A DNA stretch of 64,000 nucleotides from Dysgonomonas sp. UBA5412 (GTDB lineage: Bacteria; Bacteroidota; Bacteroidia; Bacteroidales; Dysgonomonadaceae). Each line of letters starts with the position of its first letter. Positions within the stretch are counted from its first letter, which is position 1. Below, piece by piece: positions 1-8,338 of this stretch. Made by a program: the position numbers and the translations under genes. The stretch lies in the NCBI GenBank assembly GCA_002409595.1, contig DHNQ01000021.1, positions 26,188 through 90,187 of the forward strand, written 5' to 3'. The notes under the pieces were generated by a model, which had not been told where the DNA came from, ran no database searches, and saw only the letters and a list, made by a program, of their open reading frames with translations.

Positions 1-546
1 ACTTCTTTCCAAAAAAGCTGTGCCTTCATCTTTTATATCAAGTAACAGGGCTGTCTGCTTTTTGTTGACAAATGTAGTGAGCGGGAGATTAAAATTCTCT
101 TTGTTAGAAGTCGTTTCCCAATCATATTTACTGCCTAAAGTATCCAAAGCCCAAAGATTTGTATTGTCGCTTTGAGTTGTTATTACAGCCTCTCCGCCTA
201 TAATGTGGGCAATGTCTTTAGTCAGGTCATTAGCTCCGCCTACATGTCCGGATAATACAGAAATAACGAAGCGCCCTGTACTGTCTATATTGATAACGGC
301 GGGGTCGCTGTGCTTATCCTTGATGTATCGGGCAATGCTTCTTATGCAAATACCCATTGCTCCTATAAATATAATAGCATCTACTTTGCCGAAAGCTTCG
401 GCGACAAAATTTTCGATGGTTGATATTTGTGTTGTCTCTTTTAGTTCAGCTTTTGTATATATTTCAGCACCGGACAACTCGCTCTTGATTGTCAAAGCCA
501 GGGATAAGCTGCTCTCGGAGGTAAGTATTATAGCTATCTTTTTCAT
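1..546 (-). CDS. cbiG: Cobalt-precorrin-5A hydrolase, partial (3' end beyond window)
   Basis: The reading frame opens with ATG at 546 and runs without a stop to base 1, so only the first 182 codons are present. CbiG opens the delta-lactone of cobalt-precorrin-5A in the cytoplasm during anaerobic corrin-ring contraction. The translated start (MKKIAIILTSESSLSLALTI) is followed by the family signature near residues 60-115: GAMGICIRSIA, then DPAVINID, then SGHVGGANDLT and AVITTQSDN. It begins 3 bases after the stop of the cbiE-cbiT gene and is therefore the next member of the riboswitch-led operon. In some Bacteroidales CbiG is fused to another corrin enzyme; the missing 3' part prevents a decision here. 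The family call is confident. Confidence 0.88.
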   Translation of the reverse strand, partial: MKKIAIILTSESSLSLALTIKSELSGAEIYTKAELKETTQISTIENFVAEAFGKVDAIIFIGAMGICIRSIARYIKDKHSDPAVINIDSTGRFVISVLSGHVGGANDLTKDIAHIIGGEAVITTQSDNTNLWALDTLGSKYDWETTSNKENFNLPLTTFVNKKQTALLLDIKDEGTAFLERS

Positions 547-549
547 ATC

Positions 550-1749
550 TTATTTCTTTATCGCTTTCATTACTTTTATGGTATTGAAATGGTCTATGGT
601 GATTTCTGTCGTTTCGACCAATAGGAGGTTATTTGTATCTAAAGCTGAGGTGAAAAGGTGATAACTTTCGTCGGATACAGAATTGAAGACTATGCACCCT
701 TCTTTTGTCAATGCCTTATTCACGATTGCCATTATTTCGTGCATTTTACCTCCATGTCCTCCAATGAATATGGCTTCGGGGGAGGGGAGAGACGATATAT
801 CTGTTTCGGTAAAATCTCCGATGAAAGAATTAATGCCCGGTGTTCCGAATTTTTGGCTGTTTAGCTCTATCAGGTCTCTTCCTTCTTTGCGTTGCTCGAA
901 TGCAAATATTTGTAGATGGGGGAATTGTAATTTTGCTTCAACAGAAACTGACCCAGTACAAAATCCAATGTCCCAAAATACAGATTTTTCTCTCAATTCA
1001 AGCATACTGAGGGATAAGAGGCGAATGGGCATCTTAGTTATCATCTTGGCTCTGCCATTGAGGAGGTGAAAATCTTTTTCGGGTATCCCGAACGGGCGAG
1101 AATGTATTTTAGTTCGTTGAAGAATCAGATTGTTTGGAAAAGAAAATTGGTTATCCTTTATATCTTCGAGAGAATAGGTCGAAACTTTTTCCTTTTCTTT
1201 ATTACCCAACAATTCTCCAATTGTTATAGTATAATTATCATACCCATATTTCAACATTCGGGATGCTATGGCTGATGGTGTATGTTCTTTATTATCTGTT
1301 AATACGCCTATTTTTTTATAGCCTACTATCAGAGCTTCGTCGAATTTATGCCAAGGTCGCCCGGTAAGAGAGACAATATGCATGTCCTGATATGGCATAA
1401 GCATACGATGTACCAATAATTGCAAAGAATTGAAATAAGGATATAATCTCAATTCTGCATGCGGTCTTTCTCTTTGTATTGTATTACCAAATCCAAAAAA
1501 TAAAGGATCGCCCGAAGCAAAAACTATTACTTCGGTATGCAGATCATACTGTAGAAAAACATTCTTTAGAGGAACTACAATGTCTATCCATTGGTATTCT
1601 TTTGGCAGATATGGTTTTACAATTTCATGATGCCGCATTCCTCCCGAAAATACAGTATGTGTATTTATTAAATGTTGTATTTCGGGGGTAAAATGTTGCT
1701 TCTGATTGTCATCTATGCCAATGACATAGAACTTTTTTGTCTTACACAT
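550..1749 (-). CDS. cbiET: Bifunctional precorrin-6Y C5,15-methyltransferase / decarboxylase (CbiE-CbiT fusion, CobL type)
   Basis: This 399-residue protein joins two SAM-dependent corrin enzymes. Roughly residues 1-195 are the CbiE-type tetrapyrrole methylase, recognisable by FASGDPLFFGFG. Residues from about 215 onward are the CbiT-type methyltransferase/decarboxylase, with a class I SAM-binding loop DIGFCTGSVSVEA and downstream FIGGHGG. The reactions are methylation at C5 and C15 of the corrin ring with loss of the C12 acetate carboxyl. The length equals that of CobL-type fusions. Its start overlaps the end of the upstream cbiH-cbiC gene by 8 bases, which suggests translational coupling. 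The opening residues (MCKTKKFYVIGIDDN) fit a cytoplasmic enzyme. Confidence 0.92.
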   Translation of the reverse strand: MCKTKKFYVIGIDDNQKQHFTPEIQHLINTHTVFSGGMRHHEIVKPYLPKEYQWIDIVVPLKNVFLQYDLHTEVIVFASGDPLFFGFGNTIQRERPHAELRLYPYFNSLQLLVHRMLMPYQDMHIVSLTGRPWHKFDEALIVGYKKIGVLTDNKEHTPSAIASRMLKYGYDNYTITIGELLGNKEKEKVSTYSLEDIKDNQFSFPNNLILQRTKIHSRPFGIPEKDFHLLNGRAKMITKMPIRLLSLSMLELREKSVFWDIGFCTGSVSVEAKLQFPHLQIFAFEQRKEGRDLIELNSQKFGTPGINSFIGDFTETDISSLPSPEAIFIGGHGGKMHEIMAIVNKALTKEGCIVFNSVSDESYHLFTSALDTNNLLLVETTEITIDHFNTIKVMKAIKK

Positions 1750-3151
1750 CCCTGCCCGGTCTTAGTTGCTCTGCATCATCGAAGGTGAGGATCGAATTGA
1801 CTAATGTTGCAGCCAGATTGCTGCCTCCCTTTCGTCCCTCTACTATAAGTTTGGGTATGTTTTTGAAAGGTTTAGCCATATGCTTAGATTCTTTCACATT
1901 GACGAAGCCTACTGGTGTGGCAATAATGCCGGCTGGTTTAGCTTTGTCTTTTCGTATAAGTTCGCATAATTCCATTAGGGCAGTAGGTGCATTTCCAAAC
2001 GCATACAGTGCATCGGGATGTTCTTCTACGGCTAAACGTATTCCGGCTTGTGTGCGTGTGATTCCTTTGTCTTTGGCTAATGCAGCGACTCTATCGTCGT
2101 GCAGATAGCATTTTACTTCAACACCTAAGCGTTCTAATGCCCCTTTGCGAATACCTGCTGCCACCATCGTAACATCGGTAATAATGGCTTTTATTTCTCC
2201 ATTTACAAATCGTTCATGGAGTTTCTCCACAGCTCCGTCATCTACCAGAAGAATGTTCTCCATGTCGAAGTCTGCCGTAGTATGTATGGCATGCAGCAAA
2301 GCCCATTTTTTTCCTAGAGGGATATTTCTGTTTTTCAGTTCACCATCAATTGTGCGGAAACTACGTATCATAATATCTTGTCCGATCCCTACGTCTTCGT
2401 GTTTCGATTCACGATAATATCCTCTTGGTGTTATTATATTGTTGCCGGAAATATAAGATTGTGAATTGCCAATAATAATGACCGTAAACATATCTATTTC
2501 TTCGGGATCGAATTTTGCTAAAGTTGTAACCTTTATTTCTTGCTCTTCCCTTCCTGCCTGACGTATATACCCTACGGGAGTTTCGGGTGAACGTTCTTGC
2601 ATAAAGAGCTCCAAAAGACGATATAATTGCCAATAGCGTCCCTTGCTCTTTGGGTTATATATGGCTGTTACAAAATCGGCAGTTGCCGCCGCCGTGATTC
2701 TTTTTTCTATTCTGTCCCACGGTGTCATCAAATCGGATAAGGAGATAATGCAAAGATCGTGTCCGATTGGTGCACCGAGCAATGATGCTGCTTTCTGAAA
2801 TGCACTGATACCGGGTAGGACTTCTATTTCTATATCACTGTTTTTTTCTTCTCTCATCTCATAGATAAGCGGAGCCATACCATAAATACCCGCATCGCCG
2901 GAACTGATGACACATACAGTCTTTCCTTCCTCGGCATAACGGAAGGCTTCTTCTGCCCGTTCGCGCTCTTTTTTCATACCCGTATCTATACAGAGCGTGT
3001 CAGGATGTATTATATCTTGTACAAATTGAAAATAATACTTGTATCCTACTATGACTTCCGATATTTTCATTGCCTGCATTACAGCCGGTGTAATATCAGC
3101 TTGCGATCCCGGACCTATTCCTGCAACTATGATTCTGCCTTTTGCCATCAC
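1742..3151 (-). CDS. cbiHC: Fusion of precorrin-3B C17-methyltransferase and precorrin-8X methylmutase (CbiH-CbiC)
   Basis: At 469 residues this is about twice the size of either single enzyme. Residues 1-250 match CbiH/CobJ, the ring-contracting C17 methyltransferase: GIGPGSQADITP at the N-terminus, VISSGDAGIYGMA near residue 83 and VLPGISAFQKAA near residue 115. Residues from about 265 match CbiC/CobH, which moves the C11 methyl group to C12: HAIHTTADFD carries the family histidine, followed by ITDVTMVAAGIRKG and the C-terminal IATPVGFVNVKESK. Both steps are in the same pathway but are not consecutive. The gene lies 34 bases after cbiK and overlaps cbiET. Two start codons (MM) are adjacent; the first is used here. 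Confidence 0.93.
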   Translation of the reverse strand: MMAKGRIIVAGIGPGSQADITPAVMQAMKISEVIVGYKYYFQFVQDIIHPDTLCIDTGMKKERERAEEAFRYAEEGKTVCVISSGDAGIYGMAPLIYEMREEKNSDIEIEVLPGISAFQKAASLLGAPIGHDLCIISLSDLMTPWDRIEKRITAAATADFVTAIYNPKSKGRYWQLYRLLELFMQERSPETPVGYIRQAGREEQEIKVTTLAKFDPEEIDMFTVIIIGNSQSYISGNNIITPRGYYRESKHEDVGIGQDIMIRSFRTIDGELKNRNIPLGKKWALLHAIHTTADFDMENILLVDDGAVEKLHERFVNGEIKAIITDVTMVAAGIRKGALERLGVEVKCYLHDDRVAALAKDKGITRTQAGIRLAVEEHPDALYAFGNAPTALMELCELIRKDKAKPAGIIATPVGFVNVKESKHMAKPFKNIPKLIVEGRKGGSNLAATLVNSILTFDDAEQLRPGRDV

Positions 3152-3185
3152 TATATGTGTCTTTTTTTGTAAATTAAGTTCTATC

Positions 3186-4109
3186 TTATAGTTTTTCGCC
3201 GGTCACCTCATAGATGGCTTTCTTTTCCATTATACCTATTTTGCGGTGTTTAGTTATAAACTTAAGATGTGCTATATACAAGTCTTGTATTTGTGGGTTT
3301 TGACCTAATCCTTCCATAGAAACTTCTACTTCGAAGCCTTCTTTTTCCAAATCATCTTTCCAGTCTTCTGCAATATCATTTTTTGCATGTTCTCCTGCTA
3401 CAAACATAAAGGGAACTAACTGTACTTTTTTCAAACCCGAAGCTTTCAATTGCTTTAACATATCTCCAAATTCGGGATAACCTTCTATTGTACCTACAAA
3501 AAAGTTATTATGATCTTTAGATTTTAGCATATAATCCATCATTGCATATTGTGCAGTGGTAGCATCGTATGTGCCATGCCCTACTAATACGTAACCTATG
3601 TTTTGATCGTTATCCTTTATTAGGATATTTATCACGTTTTCGTAATCTTCGGGAGAGTAAAGCAAGGGATTTCCTACACGTATTTCTTTAAACAATGGGC
3701 TGGCCTCTGATATGTTTCTATTCAGAGATTCCATTTCCACTCCATCAATAATCGTAGAAGCTTGGATCAGTATATGAGTATAGCCTTCTTTATGTAGCTG
3801 ACGTAGTGCTTCCAACGGATTTTGTTTTACAATCCCTCTGTCACCCAGTCTTTTTATAATGATACGAGAGGTATATGCCTCTCTTACTTCTACATTGGGA
3901 TATTCAGCTTTTGTCTTATTATTTATCGCATCAATAGTCAATGCGCGAGTGTCGGCATGTGTTGTTCCAAAGTGTACCATAAGTATTGCCAATTTATCAC
4001 CCTCTTTCATAGTATCGAAGATGTTAGAATCTTCGTAATTTTTGCCACCATGAGCCGTTACTGTTACCGCCATAATAAATAGCAATAAAGAAAAAAGCAC
4101 TTTTTTCAT
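3186..4109 (-). CDS. cbiK: Sirohydrochlorin cobaltochelatase CbiK, with export signal
   Basis: CbiK inserts cobalt into sirohydrochlorin, the entry step of anaerobic cobalamin synthesis. The 307-residue product shows LAILMVHFGTTHADTR near the start, REAYTSRIIIKRL, then VGHGTYD near residue 175 and PFMFVAGEHAKND near residue 235. The two histidines in the last motifs correspond to the metal-binding histidines of the family. The first 19 residues (MKKVLFSLLLFIMAVTVTA) are a clear signal peptide ending VTAHG, so the chelatase is probably periplasmic. Exported CbiK proteins are known in Desulfovibrio. It is the first gene after the cobalamin riboswitch. An alternative role in another metal-tetrapyrrole reaction cannot be excluded. 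Confidence 0.88.
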   Translation of the reverse strand: MKKVLFSLLLFIMAVTVTAHGGKNYEDSNIFDTMKEGDKLAILMVHFGTTHADTRALTIDAINNKTKAEYPNVEVREAYTSRIIIKRLGDRGIVKQNPLEALRQLHKEGYTHILIQASTIIDGVEMESLNRNISEASPLFKEIRVGNPLLYSPEDYENVINILIKDNDQNIGYVLVGHGTYDATTAQYAMMDYMLKSKDHNNFFVGTIEGYPEFGDMLKQLKASGLKKVQLVPFMFVAGEHAKNDIAEDWKDDLEKEGFEVEVSMEGLGQNPQIQDLYIAHLKFITKHRKIGIMEKKAIYEVTGEKL

Positions 4110-4175
4110 TAATTTTATAAATGTAATGTTAGTTAATCATATTCCTGGCCCCGAGAATATTTATTTACTTATTTT

Positions 4176-4385
4176 GCTTGGCAGGTTTCCTGACTTGCTC
4201 CGTTTCGAACGCCTTCCCAATATGCAGTAAAACCAGAGATTGTAATAACCGTGTTAACTGCTTATCAGTGGCAAGAGTGATGTTCGAAATTCATTAAAGG
4301 AGTCCACAGTAGCGGGCACTGTTCCGGATTGTAACCGGATTCCCTTTTTATGTAAAAGACGAATGTCTGTTTACATCACCTAAGC
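4176..4385 (-). ncRNA. Cobalamin (B12) riboswitch
   Basis: Read on the minus strand, the leader of cbiK contains the B12-box variant AAGTCAGGAAACCTGCC at 4196-4180 and, upstream of it, the conserved core with AACAGTGCCCGCTACTGT near 4323-4306. The outer stem pairs GCTTAGG at 4385-4379 with CCAAGC at 4181-4176. The 5' edge coincides with the start predicted from the -7 box at 4398-4391. No terminator-like hairpin is visible between the aptamer and the cbiK start at 4109, so control may be translational. B12 binding would repress cbiK-cbiHC-cbiET-cbiG. Confidence 0.93.
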
Positions 4386-4390
4386 GGATA

Positions 4391-4398
4391 CAAAGTTA
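4391..4398 (-). promoter_or_regulatory. -7 promoter element of the riboswitch-cbi operon
   Basis: The minus strand reads TAACTTTG, an exact match to the Bacteroidota -7 consensus TAnnTTTG. Transcription would start about 6 bases further on, at the outer riboswitch stem. No good -33 element is visible at the usual distance. Confidence 0.7.
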
Positions 4399-4439
4399 AT
4401 TTTAAAAAGATGAGTAAAAAACTTTTTAACAAATAAAGA

Positions 4440-4473
4440 ATTGATCTATATAGATAAATAATTTTTATTTTTG
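4440..4473 (+). promoter_or_regulatory. Promoter of cbiA
   Basis: TATTTTTG at 4466-4473 matches TAnnTTTG, and ATTG at 4440-4443 lies 22 bases upstream as a weak -33 element. The predicted start is close to 4480, only about 16 bases before ATG 4496. The promoter is divergent from the riboswitch promoter and is not preceded by a second riboswitch. Confidence 0.6.
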
Positions 4474-4495
4474 CAATAAATCAATCGACGTGAAC

Positions 4496-5794
4496 ATGGC
4501 AAAAAAATCGACATTTCTTATTGCAGCTACTTCTTCGGGATCGGGTAAAACAACTATAACTCTGGGATTGTTGAGAGCATTCTTGAATAAAGGATTAAAT
4601 ACTCAACCGTTTAAATGCGGACCGGACTATATTGATACTAAATATCACGATATGGCATCGGGACGAAAGTCTGTAAATTTAGATTTATTTCTATCCTCAG
4701 AAAGCCATGTAAAATCAATCTATACCAAATACGCTACCTTATCTGATGTCAGTGTTGTAGAAGGAGTGATGGGGCTGTTTGACGGATATGATAAAATGAA
4801 GGGGAGTAGTGCCGAAATAGCTTCGCTTATTGATATTCCCGTGGTTCTGGTGATAAATGCCAAATCAATGGCATATTCTGCTGCTGCCATGCTTTACGGT
4901 TTTAAGAATTTTTATAAAGGAATAAATGTTGTCGGAGTTATTTTCAATTTTGTAGCATCCGAGAGTCATTACCAATTTTTGAAAGAAGCTGCCACAGATG
5001 CGGGAGTTGAAGCTTTGGGCTATTTGCCTAAAAATGCAGATATTGAAATTCCTTCTCGTCATCTGGGGCTGAGCCTTGATGAAAAATATCGCTTTGATGA
5101 GTTTGCTGATAAAATAGCATCTATATTAGAAAAGCATATTGATTTGGACAGACTATTGGCTATAACGGAACGAGATATTGGAGCCAATGCTACTCCTGAA
5201 GAAAATATTGCTTGTAAGGATATTAAGATTGCTGTCGCTTATGACGAAGCATTTAATTTTATATATCACGAAAATATAGAAGCTTTAAAAGAATTGGGCG
5301 ATGTTTGTTTTTTCAGTCCTATACGAGACAAGAAATTACCTCAAGCCGACTTTGTTTATCTGCCCGGAGGTTATCCCGAATTATATCTCAGAGAATTGAG
5401 CGAAAATAAAGAAATGCTTCACAGTATTCACGATTATATAGAGCATGATGGAAAGGTATTAGCCGAATGTGGAGGCATGATGTATTTATCAACCTCTATT
5501 ACAGACAAAGATGGAGTTGAGTACCCAATGGTAAATGTTTTTGATCAACGTACTACTATGGAAAATATGAAACTTAAACTTGGATATCGTAAATTCGAAT
5601 TTCGTGGTATGCCTGTCAAAGGACATGAATTTCATTATTCGTCTGCATCAGGAAGCCAAACGAGCCTTGTTCAACAATATAATGCAAAGAATATGTCTGT
5701 GGATACAAAACTACTAAGGTATAAAAATGCAATTGGAGGTTATACGCATATATATTGGGCAGAACATAAAAATATAATGAATTTCTTCAAATAA
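4496..5794 (+). CDS. cbiA: Cobyrinate a,c-diamide synthase
   Basis: The enzyme amidates the a and c side chains of cobyrinic acid using glutamine and ATP. The N-terminal ATPase part has the P-loop ATSSGSGKTTITLG and the following CGPDYIDTKYH. The C-terminal class I glutamine amidotransferase part has the nucleophile Cys in LAECGGMMYL and the histidine regions GHEFHYS and GGYTHIYWAEH. The length (432 residues) is normal. ATG 4496 is preferred over an in-frame GTG at 4490, because it gives a normal N-terminus (MAKKSTFLIAATSS) and the leader is very short either way. It is transcribed away from the other cobalamin genes and followed by hcp after 110 bases, which has its own promoter. Confidence 0.93.
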   Translation: MAKKSTFLIAATSSGSGKTTITLGLLRAFLNKGLNTQPFKCGPDYIDTKYHDMASGRKSVNLDLFLSSESHVKSIYTKYATLSDVSVVEGVMGLFDGYDKMKGSSAEIASLIDIPVVLVINAKSMAYSAAAMLYGFKNFYKGINVVGVIFNFVASESHYQFLKEAATDAGVEALGYLPKNADIEIPSRHLGLSLDEKYRFDEFADKIASILEKHIDLDRLLAITERDIGANATPEENIACKDIKIAVAYDEAFNFIYHENIEALKELGDVCFFSPIRDKKLPQADFVYLPGGYPELYLRELSENKEMLHSIHDYIEHDGKVLAECGGMMYLSTSITDKDGVEYPMVNVFDQRTTMENMKLKLGYRKFEFRGMPVKGHEFHYSSASGSQTSLVQQYNAKNMSVDTKLLRYKNAIGGYTHIYWAEHKNIMNFFK

Positions 5795-5832
5795 CATTAA
5801 AATCGAAACCGGGCAAAAATTTTTTCGCCTAA

Positions 5833-5850
5833 TTGTAACATTTGATACAA
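5833..5850 (+). promoter_or_regulatory. CRP/FNR-type operator upstream of hcp
   Basis: The 18-bp sequence TTGTAACATTTGATACAA is an imperfect palindrome with 7 of 9 base pairs symmetric. Its centre is 30.5 bases before the -7 box, which places it near -42, the class II activator position. A related palindrome precedes nrfH at nearly the same distance. Two CRP/FNR-family regulators are encoded just downstream of hcp. Confidence 0.72.
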
Positions 5851-5871
5851 ACTTTAATATACCTCATTCTC

Positions 5872-5879
5872 TAACTTTG
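5872..5879 (+). promoter_or_regulatory. -7 promoter element of hcp
   Basis: TAACTTTG matches TAnnTTTG exactly. No TTTG is found at the -33 distance, which fits a promoter that needs an activator bound at 5833-5850. The predicted transcript starts about 20 bases before ATG 5905. Confidence 0.72.
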
Positions 5880-5904
5880 TAATAAACTAAAAAAATACAA
5901 AGTT

Positions 5905-7545
5905 ATGAATATGTTTTGCTATCAATGTCAAGAGACATCAAAAGGTACAGGATGTACAATTAAAGGAGTCTGTGGAAAAACCCCGGAAGTTTCTGATATT
6001 CAAGATTTGCTCTTGTTTGTAACAAAGGGGATCTCCGTCTATAACGAACTGTTGAGAAAAGAAAATAAAGCATCTAAGGCAGCAGACCTTTTTGTTACTG
6101 ATGCTTTGTTTACCAGTATAACAAATGCTAATTTCGACTTTGAAGTTATCAAGAATAAAGTAACTAAAGGGCTTGCTCTGAAAGGAGAATTGGCTGAACA
6201 ATTGACTTCTACACCGAACAATCTTCCGGATGCTTGCACTTGGAACGGTGCCGAATCAGAATATATGACTAAAGCTAAGGGAGTTGGTGTTTTATCTACT
6301 AAGGATGAAGATATTCGTTCCCTTAAAGAGTTGATACACTATGGAATAAAAGGGATGGCTGCTTACGTAGAGCATGCTTACAATTTGGATAAGACAGACG
6401 ATTCTGTTTTCCAATTTATGCAACATGCTTTGGCTCAGATCACGAGAGAGGATATTACAATGGACGAACTGATCGCTCTTACTCTCGAAACAGGTAAATA
6501 CGGAGTTCAGGCTATGGCTTTACTCGATTCTGCTAATACCGGGCGCTTTGGCAATCCTGAAATATCGGAAGTAAATATCGGTGTAGGCAAAAATCCGGGA
6601 ATCTTAATTAGCGGACACGACTTGAGAGATATTGAAGAATTGTTGCAACAAACCGAAGGTACAGGTGTAGATGTATATACACATAGTGAAATGTTGCCGG
6701 CACACTATTATCCTCAGTTGAAAAAATACAAACATTTAGTTGGTAATTTCGGCGGTGCATGGTGGCAACAAAAAGAAGATTTTGAGGCTTTCAACGGTCC
6801 TATATTGTTTACTACAAACTGTATTGTACCTCCATCGGCTAATGCTTCGTATAAGCATAAAATTTTCACTACCGGATCGGCAGGTCTTGAAGGTGCAAAG
6901 CACATTGCAGAACGCAAGGACGGCAAACCAAAAGATTTCTCTGAGATTATAGAAATGGCTAAACAATCGCAAGCTCCTCGCGAAATTGAGAGCGGAACTA
7001 TTGTAGGCGGTTTTGCACATGCTCAAGTTATGGCTTTGGCAGATAAGGTTGTTGATGCAGTTAAATCAGGAGCTATTCGCAAGTTTTTCGTTATGGCAGG
7101 GTGCGACGGACGTATGAAGAGCAGAAGTTATTATACTGACTTTGCTGAAGCCTTGCCTAACGATACTGTAATCTTAACAGCAGGCTGTGCTAAATATCGC
7201 TACAATAAACTTGAACTAGGCGATATTGGTGGTATCCCTCGTGTATTGGATGCCGGACAATGTAATGATAGTTACTCGTTGGCAGTTATAGCACTTAAAC
7301 TAAAAGAAGTGTTTGGTCTGGAAGACATAAATGACCTACCTATTGCATTTAATATTGCATGGTATGAGCAAAAAGCGGTAATTGTATTATTGGCATTGCT
7401 TCACTTAGGTGTTAAGAAAATCCATTTAGGACCAACACTACCGGGCTTCCTTTCTCCGAATGTAGCTAAAGTTTTGGTCGACAATTTTGGTATTGGTAGT
7501 ATATCTACCGTAGAAGAAGATATTGAAATGTTCCTTGCAAGCTAA
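5905..7545 (+). CDS. hcp: Hybrid cluster protein / hydroxylamine reductase
   Basis: Hcp is a cytoplasmic iron-sulfur protein that reduces hydroxylamine in vitro and NO in vivo, and is a nitrosative-stress protein. The N-terminal cluster cysteines are C5, C8, C17 and C23 (CxxC-x8-C-x5-C), close to the Desulfovibrio type and unlike the longer-spaced enterobacterial type. The hybrid-cluster ligands are visible in order: SGHDLRD, HSEML, TTNCIVPP, AGCDGR, AGCAKYR, GQCNDSYS and AWYEQKA. The 546-residue length is normal and no residue is missing. It has its own promoter and operator and ends in a strong terminator. No hcr reductase partner gene is adjacent. Confidence 0.96.
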   Translation: MNMFCYQCQETSKGTGCTIKGVCGKTPEVSDIQDLLLFVTKGISVYNELLRKENKASKAADLFVTDALFTSITNANFDFEVIKNKVTKGLALKGELAEQLTSTPNNLPDACTWNGAESEYMTKAKGVGVLSTKDEDIRSLKELIHYGIKGMAAYVEHAYNLDKTDDSVFQFMQHALAQITREDITMDELIALTLETGKYGVQAMALLDSANTGRFGNPEISEVNIGVGKNPGILISGHDLRDIEELLQQTEGTGVDVYTHSEMLPAHYYPQLKKYKHLVGNFGGAWWQQKEDFEAFNGPILFTTNCIVPPSANASYKHKIFTTGSAGLEGAKHIAERKDGKPKDFSEIIEMAKQSQAPREIESGTIVGGFAHAQVMALADKVVDAVKSGAIRKFFVMAGCDGRMKSRSYYTDFAEALPNDTVILTAGCAKYRYNKLELGDIGGIPRVLDAGQCNDSYSLAVIALKLKEVFGLEDINDLPIAFNIAWYEQKAVIVLLALLHLGVKKIHLGPTLPGFLSPNVAKVLVDNFGIGSISTVEEDIEMFLAS

Positions 7546-7564
7546 AATAATAATTACTAAGATT

Positions 7565-7602
7565 AAAAAGGGTACTGATAAATATTTATCAGTACCCTTT
7601 TT
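7565..7602. terminator. Bidirectional terminator between hcp and the nrf-regulator cluster
   Basis: A perfect 18-bp inverted repeat with a 2-base centre runs from AAAAAGGGTACTGATAAA to its complement. The A-run on one side and T-run on the other make it a terminator for hcp on the plus strand and for the regulator gene ending at 7607 on the minus strand. Confidence 0.93.
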
Positions 7603-7606
7603 ACTT

Positions 7607-8278
7607 TTATAGAAATTTAATCATATGAATGAGTTTATTTCTATCAAGTATCAGTATTCTTTTATTATCTACTTTTATGAGGCCATCATCCTGCATGTTT
7701 CGCAATTCTCGGGCAAGTGAGGGACGCGACACTCCAAAATATTCAGCCAACGCATTTTGACTTCTGTCCAGCGTTACACTATTTTCTCCATCCGATAGTT
7801 TGAGTATATACATAGACAGCTTTTGGCGAATGGTACGAAACGACATAATATTTAATTTTTCTGTCAACACAGTAGCGTAATTAGCTGATATGTCCAGATA
7901 ATTTTTGAGTAATTGTTCACTCTTAGCCAACATTTGCAGTACAGACTGTTTATGTATAATTAAGGTTTCCACATCTTCGCATGCCGTAACTTGCACGGGG
8001 AACTTGTTTTTTCGTCCAAATAGGAACAATATAGCCAATGCCTGTGGAGCAGCTATATCTTCTACCTTTACAACCTTTCCCGAAGGGTCTATCATTTCGG
8101 CTTTTACACTACCCTTAGTTATTATGATCAGCCTATTGCAAGGTTCGTCTTGCATAGCTAGGAGATCGCCTTTCTTGAAAGTTGGTTCTTCTGTTTGTAC
8201 AGAGATGAGAATATCTTCGATAAGTTCAGGTTTCAATCCGGCGAAAATATTACATTTAGAAATATCATTTATATTCAT
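7607..8278 (-). CDS. CRP/FNR-family transcription regulator (HcpR-like), second copy
   Basis: This 223-residue protein has an N-terminal cyclic-nucleotide-binding-type beta-barrel (about residues 10-125) and a C-terminal winged helix-turn-helix. The recognition helix region is ALAEYFGVSRPSLARELRNM near residues 175-195. It lacks the cysteine set of FNR oxygen sensors, and its sensor ligand cannot be read from sequence. Related Bacteroidales proteins (HcpR of Porphyromonas) control hcp and nitrosative-stress genes. The gene is 60 bases downstream of a paralogue in the same orientation and faces hcp across a shared terminator. No promoter was recognised in the 60-base gap, so it is probably co-transcribed with its paralogue. 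It is a candidate activator of hcp and nrfHA. Confidence 0.87.
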   Translation of the reverse strand: MNINDISKCNIFAGLKPELIEDILISVQTEEPTFKKGDLLAMQDEPCNRLIIITKGSVKAEMIDPSGKVVKVEDIAAPQALAILFLFGRKNKFPVQVTACEDVETLIIHKQSVLQMLAKSEQLLKNYLDISANYATVLTEKLNIMSFRTIRQKLSMYILKLSDGENSVTLDRSQNALAEYFGVSRPSLARELRNMQDDGLIKVDNKRILILDRNKLIHMIKFL

Positions 8279-8338
8279 GGGGCTGTTTTTTTTGAATAAA
8301 AGAGACTTCTAATATACTAAATAAACCTTACAAGGATA

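Noticed and set aside
203..1691. Several plus-strand open frames over the cobalamin genes
   Set aside because: They lie antisense to cbiG and cbiET, which have clear family motifs, and show no recognisable domain themselves.
5795..5832. Possible terminator after cbiA
   Set aside because: GGGCAAAAA and TTTTTTCGCC can pair only with no loop or with mismatches, so no convincing terminator is present.
7565..7602. Long perfect palindrome considered as an operator for the CRP/FNR regulators
   Set aside because: It lies at the 3' ends of two convergent genes and has A and T runs at its edges, so a bidirectional terminator explains it.
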